In this document: positions 1-12,449 of the stretch, piece by piece | Layout: each line of letters opens with the position of its first letter | Position numbering within the stretch: the stretch's first letter is position 1 | Source: Vespa crabro | Lineage: Eukaryota; Arthropoda; Insecta; Hymenoptera; Vespidae | Direction: 5' to 3' | Length of the DNA: 64,000 bases | Assembly: GCF_910589235.1 (NCBI RefSeq) | Contig: NC_060979.1 | Location: 1,302,001-1,366,000, forward strand | Notes under the pieces: generated by a model | What the model was told of the DNA's origin: nothing | The model's database searches: none | The model's input: the letters and a program-made list of their open reading frames with translations, nothing else | Made by a program: the position numbers and the translations under genes

Positions 1-1888
1 ATATAATTCCAAACACATTAGCAGCTTTCTATATTACTAGATTAAAGTTCTGTTACAGTTATAGTGTATATATAAAATATATAAACAAAATATAAAACAA
101 AATACATAGCAGTATATACGGAGAATTTCTGTCGAAAGAGAAAAAGAAATATTCGAAAGATTGCATAGTTTCTATTTAAATTGAATAATTAAAGATAATC
201 GTAATTAAAAATAACTACTTTGTAATACACTTAATGTAAATGTACATATGACATTTATTAAACCATTTTCTTATATCGAAAAAATAAAACATTACCTTAC
301 GAAAATCAAAAAGCCAAGAACAAAAAATTATCTACAGATACAACGTAGGTAGATAATCTTCTTTATGCTAATAATTCCCGATGAAAAAGTAGAAATCTAT
401 TTCAACGAAAAAATCTCTTGATGGTAAATTAGAAAACTATTCCATTAAAAAATCTACTAATGGTAAAGTTATCAACTATTATTGATAAAATAATGGCCCA
501 TACAAATGTTAATAGGGGCCAATATATCGATAAATATAAGTTTGTATAATCTCACGTTATATTTAAGCATAAGAAATAACACACTTTAGTCGAATAATTA
601 TTAATCACAACACAATTGATATACTAAATTAAACACGTACGCATTTTTTCTGATTCGTATATTTCACATTTCAAAAAATAACTTTTTTGTCACGATTGCG
701 TTCATATAAAAAAAAATTCCATAAAAATTATTAAATTACAAGAATATAATTTGAAGAGATCACATTTTCTTAAGTAAGTAACATAAAAATCATGCGATAA
801 ATATTCGTTGTGTTGGCTGACATTTATTTTTACGGATGTACACGTGTAACAAACACGTGCTTGGCGGTCAACAAACGTTGATTCGCTTTCCAGTTGCTTC
901 GGAAAAATATTGATTAATTGGAGCAGACAAAGTTTATTTGATTGGTGCGACAAAGGATTAGAGAGGGAAACGTCAATGGAAGAATCCTCCAAGACGACAC
1001 GAAATGTAGACAAAGAATATTATTTTAACCAGCTACGAATTTTATTACACCGTATTCAGCAAACCGTGAATATATCATTTTTTCATTATTAATATATACA
1101 AAAATACATATATGAATCAATAAATATACGAGTAAATATTTATAGAAAAGCTAAAATAGAAATATTTTGACAACGGTAATATTCGGAATAAAGACAATGG
1201 TTTATTTACTCTCAATGTATGAAGATTTTAAAAAAGAGCAGAGATAAGAGAACATTGATAATGACTAATAATGTCTACACATTGATAAGAATAGTGAAGA
1301 AACAATACGAAATAATTACTTACTTCTTTCGTTATTCTACTTGTACCGATTATAATGCCGTCGTTAATATTAGCAATATTACTTGATATTAAGAAGTCTA
1401 TAATTGCCACGTTCACGAGGAATCATTTATTATATACTCAATTAACAATAAGTAAATAAGAATAATATTATGGTAACACATCAAGCACTCAGATGTCTTT
1501 CCTTCGAGAAGTAAAATCATACTGCAAGAGAATGAAAAGGGGAAGTGCCTGTGGACGCAATGCGCATGTCTATCGTGGAAGGGAAAAAATTATCGACCAT
1601 GTAAGGAGCAAATGACAAATAATAACTTAATAGCTAGAAAGAAACATCTGTTTAGTTATACACGTATAATTGGATTAAAATGAGAGAAACGTATAACAAG
1701 CTATAGACATTATATGAATTTTTTTTATGAAAGAAAAACTTTCTACCAGTCGATACAATTTAGAGAAAAGTACTATTACTACTTTATCATTTAAAACATA
1801 TATTTAAAAGGGTACTTAGAATTCTTGATGTAAAAAACGGCGTAGGGATGAATTCAGTCGAAGTCAATAAGTCATAGGAGTTATTAGG
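1..1888. other. Upstream spacer of OR-1, left end of array unit 1
   Basis: No gene was recognised. The stretch is homologous along its length to about 8690-10463 and 17230-19005, so the window opens inside a repeated unit and more units may lie to the left. It holds an imperfect tandem repeat of about 40 bp (379-480), a block conserved in all units (about 700-1100) and the GC-richer block listed separately at 1492-1600. A 103-codon open frame on the - strand (702-1013) is kept in three units but broken in units 4-6, so I do not call it a gene. Confidence 0.6.
1492..1600 (+). promoter_or_regulatory. Conserved GC-richer block upstream of OR-1
   Basis: This is one of six paralogous blocks, one before each OR gene. 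It ends about 290 bp before the ATG. It contains the shared core 'aatgcgcatgtctatcgtgg' and a pyrimidine-rich left edge (tctttccttcgagaag). It is clearly less AT-rich than its surroundings and more conserved between the two OR groups than the flanks. A core promoter or transcription start is my inference; no TATA box position can be fixed. Confidence 0.45.
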
Positions 1889-3894
1889 ATGATTGTGCAA
1901 GACGAGCTGTATTTGGAAAACGAGTACTATAATTACAATATTCGATTCTTAAAATTAGTTGGCATTTCGCCTTATGAAACATCGTCGTGTAATATGATTC
2001 ACGTTTGTTTATTCAATTTTATAATAGCAGTATCATCATCTTTACATGTAAATCTCATTCTGATACATAATTATACTAACATGTGATAAGAACGAGTTAA
2101 CTTGAAAATAAGTTCAGTTTACAACACTGATTATTAAAATATAAATAACATCTGCTTATGCTTCAGCTTTTTCTGCTTTTCACATCAGAGATGAAAGTAG
2201 ATCCTATTATGAAAATATTGGAAACGACTTTGCCTTCTCTAAGCTTCACATTGTGTTATTACAATTTATTGTCGAAAGTTACAGTCGTTTGTATTTTATA
2301 AATATTTCATTTAAATCATAAATTGTTAAACAAACAAGAATAGAATATATATTAATACTTTCAGATAAAGAAACTTCTGCTTCGTATAAAAACCGATTGG
2401 AATAGTATGACATCCAAGCCTGAATTAATGATATTAAAAAATTATTCTAATCGTAGCAGACAATGTACAATAATAATAGCAAGTAAAAAAACACGAAAAT
2501 AATGATAAACTACATTACTGAAGTGACTATATAAGATTATCAGAATTAAATTAAGATAACGTTTTATTATTTCAGTTGCCTTTTATTTGTATATTGTGAT
2601 TTTAATGTTTCCATCCATGATACGTGTTATTTCGAATATTTTTGGTGGACTGGATGTAACTGAATTAGTATTACCAGTTTCTATTCAGTACTTTTTGCAA
2701 GATCAAGTGCATTACTATTTCGCTCTGTTTAACGAATATGCAATCCTAATGGTCTTAAGTACGATAGGAATAACACACTTTTCCATATTTGTATCATTTG
2801 TCCAGCATGCCTGCGCTCTGTTCAATATCGTTGCGTAAGTAATCCTTTCGGACGATATATTATGAAATGTATATAAATATCTTTTGATAAACAATAGAAA
2901 ATATTTTTCGATCATAAAGATTTCTTTTCTTTTATATTATAACTTACATTGTATTTTTTTCATGCAGATGGAAGATAGAGGAAGAATATAAAAAGAATTC
3001 GCATAATTTCTATCATGCAGGCAATTATGACAAAGAATATAAGTCGATCATCGACATCATAGAATACTATGATAATGCCATTTAGTTCGTATATAATTTT
3101 ACAAAATTGTACTTAATACTATTTATCCGCTCAGATAATAATTTTGAATAATATTATTATATATCTTTTTTCTTTATTTTTTGTTTTGTTTGTATTTCTT
3201 TTCGTTCTTCAAGTTTCGTTGATTTAATAAAGCAGTTTCATGAGAGAATTTATATGACCGAGATATTTTTCATGGTATTATTTATTATCATAAATTATAT
3301 TTACGTAAGTAACGTTATTTTTCGTTTTAAAAAAAAGTGAAAAGAAAGAAGAAATTATTCTGATTTTAATATATCTTTTATTGTGATATTGAATGTTCAC
3401 GGACTATTTTTTTTAGTTATTTCAAATACTTTCTTTTACGGTTAATATGAGCGACATATTACAAAAGGCTAATTATATCTTTGGATCTATGTTTGTAATA
3501 TATGTTTATCATTACCTTGGACAAAAATTAATAGATCATCACACCGAAATATATATAAAATTGTTGGTATTATGCAAAGCATATTTTAATTAGATCATTA
3601 ATTCAATCGGATATTACTGATGAATTAATCTTTACAGATGCCAAATTCCCTTTTATTTATTATCATTGAAAACACAAAAAATGTTACTATTCTTGATAAT
3701 GAAGAGCATGATGCCATGTAATCTTTCTGTTAAAAGAATGATTGTACTATCCCATGATCTTTTTGCTACGGTAAAATATATTCTAATGATATGGAATATG
3801 ATAATGAACAAATTTTTTTATTAATCATTATCTTTTATTCTAGTCTATGAGAGCATCATTTTCATACGCAATGATATTTTATAATTCGGGTTAA
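1889..3894 (+). CDS. Odorant receptor OR-1 (insect 7TM OR family), nine exons
   Basis: Ligand-gated odorant receptor subunit of the insect 7TM_6 type, expected in olfactory neuron dendrites with the Orco co-receptor. Inferred exons: 1889-2047, 2167-2286, 2365-2482, 2576-2834, 2968-3084, 3214-3304, 3417-3562, 3638-3770 and 3844-3894, joining in phase to 397 aa, a normal OR length. Family marks are the DWN...E..ILK loop in exon 3, two hydrophobic spans in exon 4, GQKLIDHHTEIY in exon 7, and the C-terminal SFSYAMIFY in exon 9. AATAAA follows the stop at about 3905. The TAG seen after 'DNAI' in exon 5 falls in the intron when donor GTTCGT is used, so the gene is intact. Introns 2, 5 and 7 need weak GTTNGT-type donors; these borders are less certain. 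Ligand unknown. Confidence 0.9.
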
Positions 3895-6800
3895 ATTTTA
3901 ACCGAATAAAGGATCGGTAAATACATGCCAACTGAGTTTGCTTTGTACAAAGGCGATGAACAATCACTTTATAATTGGAATGTATTACAGATAATAACAG
4001 AAACTAAAAAGGATTTCTCTTAATAAGAAGTATCTATTGTCTAATTTTATATTAGGAGTAAATTATATGTTGCTATGATTATTCCTATTTATTGTACATT
4101 TCAGTCTTTCATTCATTTCTTACTATATAGAGAATGACAAGTTATTTCATGAAGAATGTTTAATTCAATTTGCAATTCAATTAGTCCAATGTATTGGGCT
4201 TAGAAAAATATACATTATCTATGCAAGTGAAAGTTTAAAAAACTCTGCCATTTTGGTATATTGAAAATGCTCAACGAATGCTCGATTAATTTATCCTTAG
4301 GATAAAAAACATCCTTCAATTTTTTTTGTCGTTTCTAAATATGAATCCATCCTAGCAACTACCCAACATTTTATCGATCAAAAATAATTTAATCACAACT
4401 CCAATTCCACTAATTGGAAGAATGACTGGGCAATCGTTAAATTTTTGAATACGCCTGAATTTTTCGAAATTGTCGACTAATGATTTCTCGGACTTGTATC
4501 CCGCAGACTATTCCATTTCGACGTCTTTTGTCTTGACGACTATTATTTCTAATTCTTCTGATCGACTTGCAAATATAAACGACAAAAACTTTTATTTTCG
4601 TCTGACATTTTGTTCGTTGTTTTCTTTTTATTTCCCTCTTTCTTCACTATCGCACGAGGTGTTGTTTCTGTTCTATATAACTTTTCAATCGTTATTGAAA
4701 TTATATTAATTGTAATTAAATGGTTTACACTAATTACTGGAATTACACTAATTACTGGATAATTCTTTTTAATTCAATGCCCGACATTGTAAGTCCATCG
4801 TTAATGCGACGAGTCGCGAGCGTGTTTTAAAATAATTGAACACTTACGCATATATTATATTCAATTTTATTATATATTATATATATTACAGTGTATTTTC
4901 TTTTTTATTTTTTTTTTAATCTATTATTATCTTTGTTTAATGTATGTTCTTAATTTTCTTAATTATTTTCTTTTTTAATTTTTAAGCATTTCTATACTTA
5001 TCTATTACTTTTTACATTAGGTTTTATATAACTTAGGATTTCTTGTTCGATCGCAATATTTCAAATAAATATCCATGTTGTTTATGATATATAATAACAC
5101 CTCGTGTAATATCATATGCTATGAAGGCCAGTGAATTATATATATTCAACAAGCATTTTTAACGCATATTTACATTGAAAAAAAAAAAGAAAAAAATAAA
5201 TGATACTGATCACTTAAAGTGGAAACGTATTTAAAAAAAAATATGGATCGAATGAAAAGATTTGTTTTATTATCAAACGATCACACTAATAAGTAATAAT
5301 TTTGATAAAAATATATGTATTGTGGAAGCAGTATTGTCCGTGATCATTAATTATTCTTTATAATTAAAAAGTCGTGGTAATTAATTCAACATGTAAAATG
5401 CAAGCAATTATATTGCTACTGCGATTCAGAATATTAACGAAATGATCGAGTGCATAAAATATGCAGAAAAAGCAGAGATGAGACTGCAATATATTTATGC
5501 TGTGTACGAGTGTGATTTGTAATATATATATGATGAAATTTATGACGCTTGGAGTCACCATACATTAGCAACAAAAATTTGCAACAATAATTTTCATCCA
5601 AAATTCAATAGCTTTCAATCAATATAAAATCAAAGTATCATTGATCTTCATTTAAGACAAAGATTTTATGATCAATTCAAGAAGACGTATGTCTCTTTTT
5701 TTTTCTATACATGAAGATTCTTCATTAAACATTTCGAGTAATAGGAGAACGATTAAAGTATATTTTGGACTAATTTTATTTATTTTTTTTTGCGCAGAAC
5801 ATATTGTCATAATAAAGAATTTCAATCTAAAAAAAAAATATTTATTGGGAAAAAATATACTTTTTGGAAAAAGTTATCTTTTGATACAATCTTAAACCCT
5901 TTCAATTTATTAAGAAAAAATGAGTTGCCCTAATGTATTTGATATCGGATAACTCAAAAATGTGCTCGAAAAATGTTTCCTTAACAACGAATGAAATAAT
6001 AGAAGTCTATTTTTATTTCGATAAGATCCTTGTACATATGTGTCTTATTTAGTTATTTGTATTTTTATATTACCGCAATACGAATGAGACATAAAATTTA
6101 ATAGAACAAAATGAAAAATGATAAAAGTAAATTAAATTAATCTGAGAAGATTATTTCGAAGAGATTACTATTGTTAATGTCATTCATTGTAATCATTGGT
6201 CGTGTTAAACTTTGTTTCGTTTATAAATACATGCATATATATATGTGTGTGTGTCTGCGTATTTCTATACTTATATTATACAAGATAAATGAAGTATAAT
6301 ATTTATTTAGAAATGATTCTCATCGTATTGTCCTTATCTTATTGACACTAATTTCAAAATTAAAATCGATGACATCACACGTAACGTGTACCGAAGAGAT
6401 TATTTGAATATTATTCTTACATATTCTTATTTGAATATTAAAGTCTGAGAATTTATTGATAATACAAGAAACAAAAACAAACAAGACAGGTCAGATATTT
6501 TTCTAATAATATAAATAATTAATTTATAACGTTTAATAATTATACAATACATGTAGAATAATGATATGTAATAATTTATAAATAATAATATAAAATATAT
6601 TTTGGATATAATAACATATGATAATTTCTTTATATCAATTATACAGGATTGTTTTTTTTTCTTAATAGGTATATAAATAATACTCACAATCATACAAATT
6701 TACTACAAATTTCCATTTTGTAGACGACAAAAGCAGATGTTGTTCGTATGATTCTTACTATTGCATTGAAGTATAATGTCAGGTACAAGCAGATGGCTTC

Positions 6801-7379
6801 TCTCCCTCAACGTGCAATTATCTTACCCCATTTAGGTAAGTAACCGTATACAACGGTTCATGACTCGAAACTAAAAGCATTAAAGTTGGAATTTTTATAG
6901 TCTTCATGAAATTCAGGACCATACAGCTTTCGAATACAAAAAGAAAAGAGAAGTAAATGAAAGAATAGAAATTTTATTATTATCACGCCAATATACAAGT
7001 TGATATTATGTTCAATTATAGAGTTTTTAATTTTTTACTAATTTTGAACTATTCATTTCAAATATCAATGTAAATGAAGGCGATACATTGTCGTTCAAAA
7101 ATTTGGATTCAGTAAGGTTTTCATCGAAGTCTACGGTATCGTTCAAAACACAAAAAAATAAAGGTCCAAAATCAAACATATGTCTATTATTTATTTTTCT
7201 AATATTAAATAAGTCATTGGATAAGTACCAATTTTGAAAGTATATCAAACACTACTATATTTACGAAATTGTACGAAAAAAATTGTCTTCTTATACCTAT
7301 CACGACCTCGGTCACATTTAATATGGACGCCCTTAAGAAAGGAGATTTTTGACAAAACACTTATACTATGGCACAACGT

Positions 7380-7799
7380 ATGAATTATGATTATCCTTTT
7401 TTTCTTCTCAGTTGCTAAGTTCGAAGTCACCGAATGGAATGCAGAACTGATAAAATGATTCAATGTTAGATTTTTCCACAAAAGCCTTGAAAATTCGAAA
7501 AGTAGGTTCGAATGTCATTGTCCTCGATAATCAAACAACGGAATTACGTAAATGATAAGAATAAAAATACTTTCGCCATATTCTACGAGATTGGAGAACC
7601 GTTTTAATGGGATCCTATAAGATGGGTATCCTAATTGCAAAATAATACATTTCTATCAATGAAAAACAATTGAGGATTTTCTTCTATTAATTTTTCGAAC
7701 AGTTTGTGCTATCTATCAATCACAAACTGCCATCTGATTATAGAAAATATACTGAGTACTTTCGAGATATTGTGAATTATGTTATATATTTTGAGTAAA
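7380..7799 (-). pseudogene. Relic of FAR terminal exons (unit 1)
   Basis: Read on the - strand, 7571-7799 matches the FAR_C exon of the intact reductase (46088-46345), and about 7380-7485 matches its last exon. The splice acceptors and GTATTT donor are still visible, but the exon is 229 bp instead of 258 (29 bp lost, a frameshift) and the last exon has drifted (LYWIHQ became LLWKNL). Neighbouring sequence to about 8270 matches the FAR intron on either side of a mariner insertion (46.35-46.43 and 47.74-48.2 kb). No upstream FAR exons exist here, so it cannot encode an enzyme. Confidence 0.85.
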
Positions 7800-10167
7800 C
7801 TTGAACAAAAATATAAATTTATTGAGAATTGCACACATCATCTTACGCTGTGTAAGAAGATATTCATAGAAAAACTAATGAAACTTAAAGTAAAAAGTAA
7901 AACAGGTGTGGTTACTTTAAGAATCGGAAAAAGAAAATCATTTAGAAGAGGAAAAACAAGATGATACCCGAAGATAATAATGGGATAGACGTAGTAACTT
8001 TAAGAAATACGAATAAAGAAACTCTATGATCAGATGTTAGGAAGAGAATGGATGAATACCAGAGAAAAGATTAAATTTTGCGATTAGAGTTTTACAAAAC
8101 ATAGAAGAACTTGAATACAAGTAAATGAAATGTTGATAATCCATTCAGAATGTAAAAAGACACAATCTTGAAGAATTTATTGCAACTAATATGTAAAAAA
8201 TACAAAATCTGCATAATGTAAATTAACTTTTAAAGAATGTGATTAATGCTAAGGATATAAATTGATGAATATAATAATCACAAGAGATATTTCACCAATA
8301 ACTGTGAGTACTATGAACCAATGCAATATATTGAATATATATTTACTTTGGATTGATTCTATTAAAACCACAGGTCATTTAAATTCATAATTACTTTTCT
8401 CAGAATATTTATTTCTACTGTACAGATATTATATTTTCATCATCGTATTAATATCCGAAGCGTTCGATTTTTTGTTTTTTCTTCTTTATTGGGATAGCAA
8501 TAAAAATGCGGTATTTTGTAGAAATTTTCAGTGCAACTTGATATACGGTTTCGCTGTATTTATTGATATATATAATTATAATAATCATCAATTCTGATAT
8601 GAGAAATAATACCGGGATCGTTATAATATGAAAACCGGTAAAATTGTAATTTATATTTGTATTGCTTTATTCGAGATAATAATGAGAAAGAAAAATATTT
8701 ATCAAATAAGTAATAAACACATAATAGGAGAAGCTCTTTATATTATTAAACTGAAGTATTTTATGTTATGTTTCTACCAATAAAATATTGTGAAAGCATA
8801 TCAATGCACAGAGACAATTCATTTCGAAAGAAAAAAATATTCTAAAGATTGTTTCGATTCTATCTAATTCGCATACTTATACATAATCGTATTAAAATAT
8901 AACTATCTTACAATAATCATAATATATACTTGTAACACTTACTACATTTCTTTCTTAAGTCAAATGTAATACATGAAAATAGGAAGAAAAGCCGATAACA
9001 AAAAATTCTCTATCGATCCACGGTAAGAAACAATTTTATTTGTGCTAGTAACTCCCGATGTAAAAGTAGAAATCTATTTCACAGAAAAATCTTTTGATGA
9101 TAAAGTAGAAAACTATTCCACCAAAAAATCTTTTAAAGGTAATTTAATCAAACATTTTTGTTAAAATAATGGTCAATACAGATGTTAATAGGTGCCAATA
9201 TATCGATAGTTAAGTTGGTATAATCTCACGTTATATTCAAGTATAAGAAATACAACATTTTAGTTGAATAATTATTAATCGCAACACCATTGATATAATA
9301 TATTGAACACGTATCCTCTTTTTCTGATTCGTATGTTTCACATTTCAAGGAATAACTCTTTTGTCACGATTGCGTTCATATAAAAAAAAATTGCATAAAA
9401 TGTATTAAATTACAAGAATATAATTTGAAGAAATCACATTTTCTTAAGTAAGTAACATAAAAATCATGCGATAAATATTCGTTGTGTTGGCTGACATTTA
9501 TCTTTACAGATGTACACGTGTAACAAACATGTGCTTGGCGGTCAACAAACGTTGATTCGCTTACCAGTTGCTTCGGAAAAATATTGATTAATTGGAGCAG
9601 ACAAAGTTTATTTGATTGGTGCGACAAAGGATTAGAGAGGGAAACGTCAATGGAAGAATCCTCCAAGACGACACGAAATGTAGACAAAGAATATTATTTT
9701 AACCAGCTACGAATTTTATTACACCGTATTCAGCAAACCGTGAATATATCATTTTTTCATTATTAATATATACAAAAATACATATATGAATCAATAAATA
9801 TACGAGTAAATATTTATAGAAAAGCTGAAATAGAAATTTTTTGACAACGGTAATATTCGGAATAAAGACAATGGTTTATTTACTCACAATGCATGAAGAT
9901 TTAAAAAAAGAGCAGAGATAAAAGAACATTGATAATGTCTAATAATGTCTACACATTGATAAGGATAGTGAAGAAACAATACGAAATAATTACTTACTTG
10001 TTTCGTTATACTACTTGTGCAGATTATAATGCCGAAGTTAATATTAGCAATATTGATAATTAATTTAGGAAGTATATAATTGCACGTTCACGTGGAATCA
10101 TTTATTATATACTCAATTAACAATAAGTAAATAAGAATAAAATTATGGTAACACATCAAGCACTCAG

Positions 10168-10275
10168 ATGTCTTTCCTTCGAGAAGTAAAATCATACTGC
10201 GAGAGAATGAAAAGGGGAAGTGCCTGCGGACGCAATGCGCATGTCTATCGTGGAAGGGAAAGAATTATCGACCAT
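10168..10275 (+). promoter_or_regulatory. Conserved GC-richer block upstream of OR-2
   Basis: Paralogue of 1492-1600. It ends about 190 bp before the ATG; the region between it and the start is shorter than in unit 1 because a segment corresponding to about 1690-1790 is missing. The core 'aatgcgcatgtctatcgtgg' is unchanged. A promoter role is inferred from position and conservation. Confidence 0.45.
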
Positions 10276-10463
10276 ATAATTAGTAAATGATAAATAATAT
10301 CTTAATAGGTAAAAATACACTTCTGTATAGTTATAGACGTATAATTGGACTAAAAGGAGGGAAATTTTAAAAATGTATTTAGAAGGATACTTAGAATTCT
10401 TCATGTAAAAAATGCCATTGGGTTGAAGTCAGTCGAAGTTAATAAGTCATATGAGTTACTAGG

Positions 10464-12449
10464 ATGTTTCTGCAAGAGGAGCTGTATTTCGTAAACGAGT
10501 ACTATACTTACAATATTCAATTCTTAAAATTAGTTGGTATTTCGTCTTATGAAACATCGTCGTTTCATGTGATTCACGTTTATTTATTCAATATCATAAT
10601 AGCAGTAGCATCATTTGCACAAGTAAGTCCCATTCTGACACATAATTATACTAACATGTTATTAGAACCAAATAGCTCGAAGATGAGTTCAAATAATAAA
10701 ACTGATTTTTAAAATACAAATAACAGCTGCTTATGCTACAGATTTTTCGCCTTTTCACATCAGAGATGAAAGTAGATCCTATTATGAAAATATTGGAAAC
10801 GACTTTGCCTACTCTTTGCTTCACATTGTGTTATTACAATTTATTGTCGAAAGTTACAGTCGTATGTATTTTATATATATTTCATTTAAATCATAAATTG
10901 TTGATAATTCAAGAATGGAATATATATTAATACTTTCAGATAAAGAGACTTTTGCTACGTATTAAAAATGATTGGAATGGTATGACATCTAAGCAGGAAT
11001 TAGTAATATTAAAAAATTATGCTAATCGTAGCAGACAATGTACAATAATAATCGCAAGTAAAAAAACATGAAGAGAATATACAACTACATTACTAAAGTG
11101 ATTGTATAAGATTATGCTCATTAAATTAAGATAAGATTTTATTATTTCAGTTGCCTTTTATTTGTATATTATGATTTTAATGTTTCCATCCGTGATAAGT
11201 GTTATTTTGCATACCTTTGGTGCACTGGATGTAACAGAATTAGTATTACCAGTTTCTATTGACTACTTTTCGCAATATCAGCTGCATTTCTATTTCGCTC
11301 TTTTTAACGAATATGCAATGATAATTGTTTTAAGCACGATAGGAATAGCACACTCTTCTATATTTGTATCATTTGTTCAGCATGCCTGCGCTCTGTTCAA
11401 TATCGTTGCGTAAGTAATCATATCGCAGCATATATTATGATATGTATATAAATTTCTTTCGATAAACAATGGAAAATATTTTTCGATCATAAAGATTTCT
11501 TTTCTTTTTTATTATAATGTACAATATTTTTTTTTCATACAGATGGAAGATAGAGGAAGAATATAATAAGAATTTGCATAATATCTATCATGGAGGCAAT
11601 TATGACAAAGAATATAAGTCGATCATCGACATCATAGAATACTATGATAATGCTACATAGTTCGTATCTAGCTTTACAAAAATGTACTCAATGCTATTTA
11701 TCCGCACAGATGCTAATATTGAATAATATTATTATATATCTTTTTTTTGATTTCTTGTTATGTTTTTATTTCTTCTCGCTCTGCAAGTTTCGTTGATTTA
11801 ATAAAGCTGTATCATGGGAGAATTTATCCGACCGAGATATTATTCACGGTATTATTCATTATCCTAAATTATATTTACGTAAGTAACGTTATTTATCGTT
11901 TGGAAAAAAAGAGAAAAGAAAATATATCTTTTATTGTGATATTGAATGTACAAGGACAGTTGTTTTTCCAGTTATTTCAGATTTTTTCTTTTACTGTTAA
12001 TAAGAACGAATTATTACAAAAGACTAATTATATCTTTGGATCTATGTTCGTTCTATACGTTTATCATTACATTGGACAAAAATTAATAGATCATCACACA
12101 GAAATATATATAAAATTGTTGGTATTATGCAAAGCATATTTTAATAAGATTATTAATTCAATCGGATATTACTGATGAATTAATCTTTACAGATGCCAAA
12201 TTCCCTTTTATTTATTATCATTGAAAACACAAAAAATGTTGCTATTCTTGATAATGAAGAGCATGATGCCATGTAATCTTTCTGTTAAAAGAATGATCGT
12301 ACTATCCCATGATCTTTTTGCTACGGTAAAATATATTCTAATGATATGGAATATGATAATGAACAAATTTTTTTATTAATCATTATCTTTTATTCTAGTC
12401 TATGAGAGCATCATTTTCATACGCATTGATGTTTTATAATTCGAGTTAA
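10464..12449 (+). CDS. Odorant receptor OR-2, nine exons
   Basis: Paralogue of OR-1 with the same structure, 397 aa. Exons: 10464-10622, 10742-10861, 10940-11057, 11151-11409, 11543-11659, 11788-11878, 11972-12117, 12193-12325 and 12399-12449. The N-terminal half differs from OR-1 at many residues, while exons 8 and 9 are almost the same, which suggests conversion of the 3' part. Intron 6 (11879-11971) is 93 bp, a multiple of three, and has no in-frame stop, so its retention would add 31 residues between the hydrophobic spans of exons 6 and 7. The AATAAA found just after the stop in OR-1 and OR-3 reads AATAAC here. The gene appears intact. Confidence 0.9.

Larger units (their letters stand above)
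3620..10460 (+). repeat. Large segmental repeat, copy 1 (8.5 kb period)
   Basis: The stretch pairs with about 12170-19000. From about 5140 to 9060 the offset is constant at 8544 bp with only scattered substitutions and one- or two-base indels in A/T runs. The 4820-5100 portion is much more diverged. The unit runs from the last OR exons, through the spacer, to the start of the next OR, as expected for tandem duplication by unequal crossing-over followed by patchy conversion. Ends are approximate. Confidence 0.8.
3895..10463. other. Spacer between OR-1 and OR-2
   Basis: No intact gene. In order it holds AT-rich sequence (3.9-5.1 kb), a stretch nearly identical to the OR-2/OR-3 spacer at an offset of 8544 bp (about 5140 onward), a block conserved in every spacer on the - strand (about 6725-6840 and 7027-7248), relics of FAR exons (7380-7799) and of FAR intron (to about 8270), then the upstream region of OR-2 from about 8660. 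A 17-bp local tandem duplication at about 4727-4760 is absent from the paralogous spacer. Confidence 0.6.

Noticed and set aside
379..480. CRISPR array
   Set aside because: The 40-bp repeats are contiguous and imperfect with no unique spacers, and the genome is eukaryotic.
3077..3095. Apparent premature TAG in exon 5 of OR-1 (and in OR-2, OR-3)
   Set aside because: With donor GTTCGT the exon ends 'GCC ATT TA' and joins 'T TTC GTT' to give a continuous NAIYFVDLIK; the TAG is intronic. OR-4 to OR-6 use the same site.
4470..4709. 79-codon + strand frame repeated after several ORs (13027, 21458, 29542, 34870, 41837)
   Set aside because: The repeated presence follows from unit duplication. Sequence is drifting with frame-disrupting indels between groups, and no motif is visible on either strand.
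7027..7481. Two adjoining - strand open frames in the OR-1/OR-2 spacer as a small gene
   Set aside because: The right one is a drifted FAR last exon and the left one is the conserved FAR-downstream module; neither has intact gene structure.
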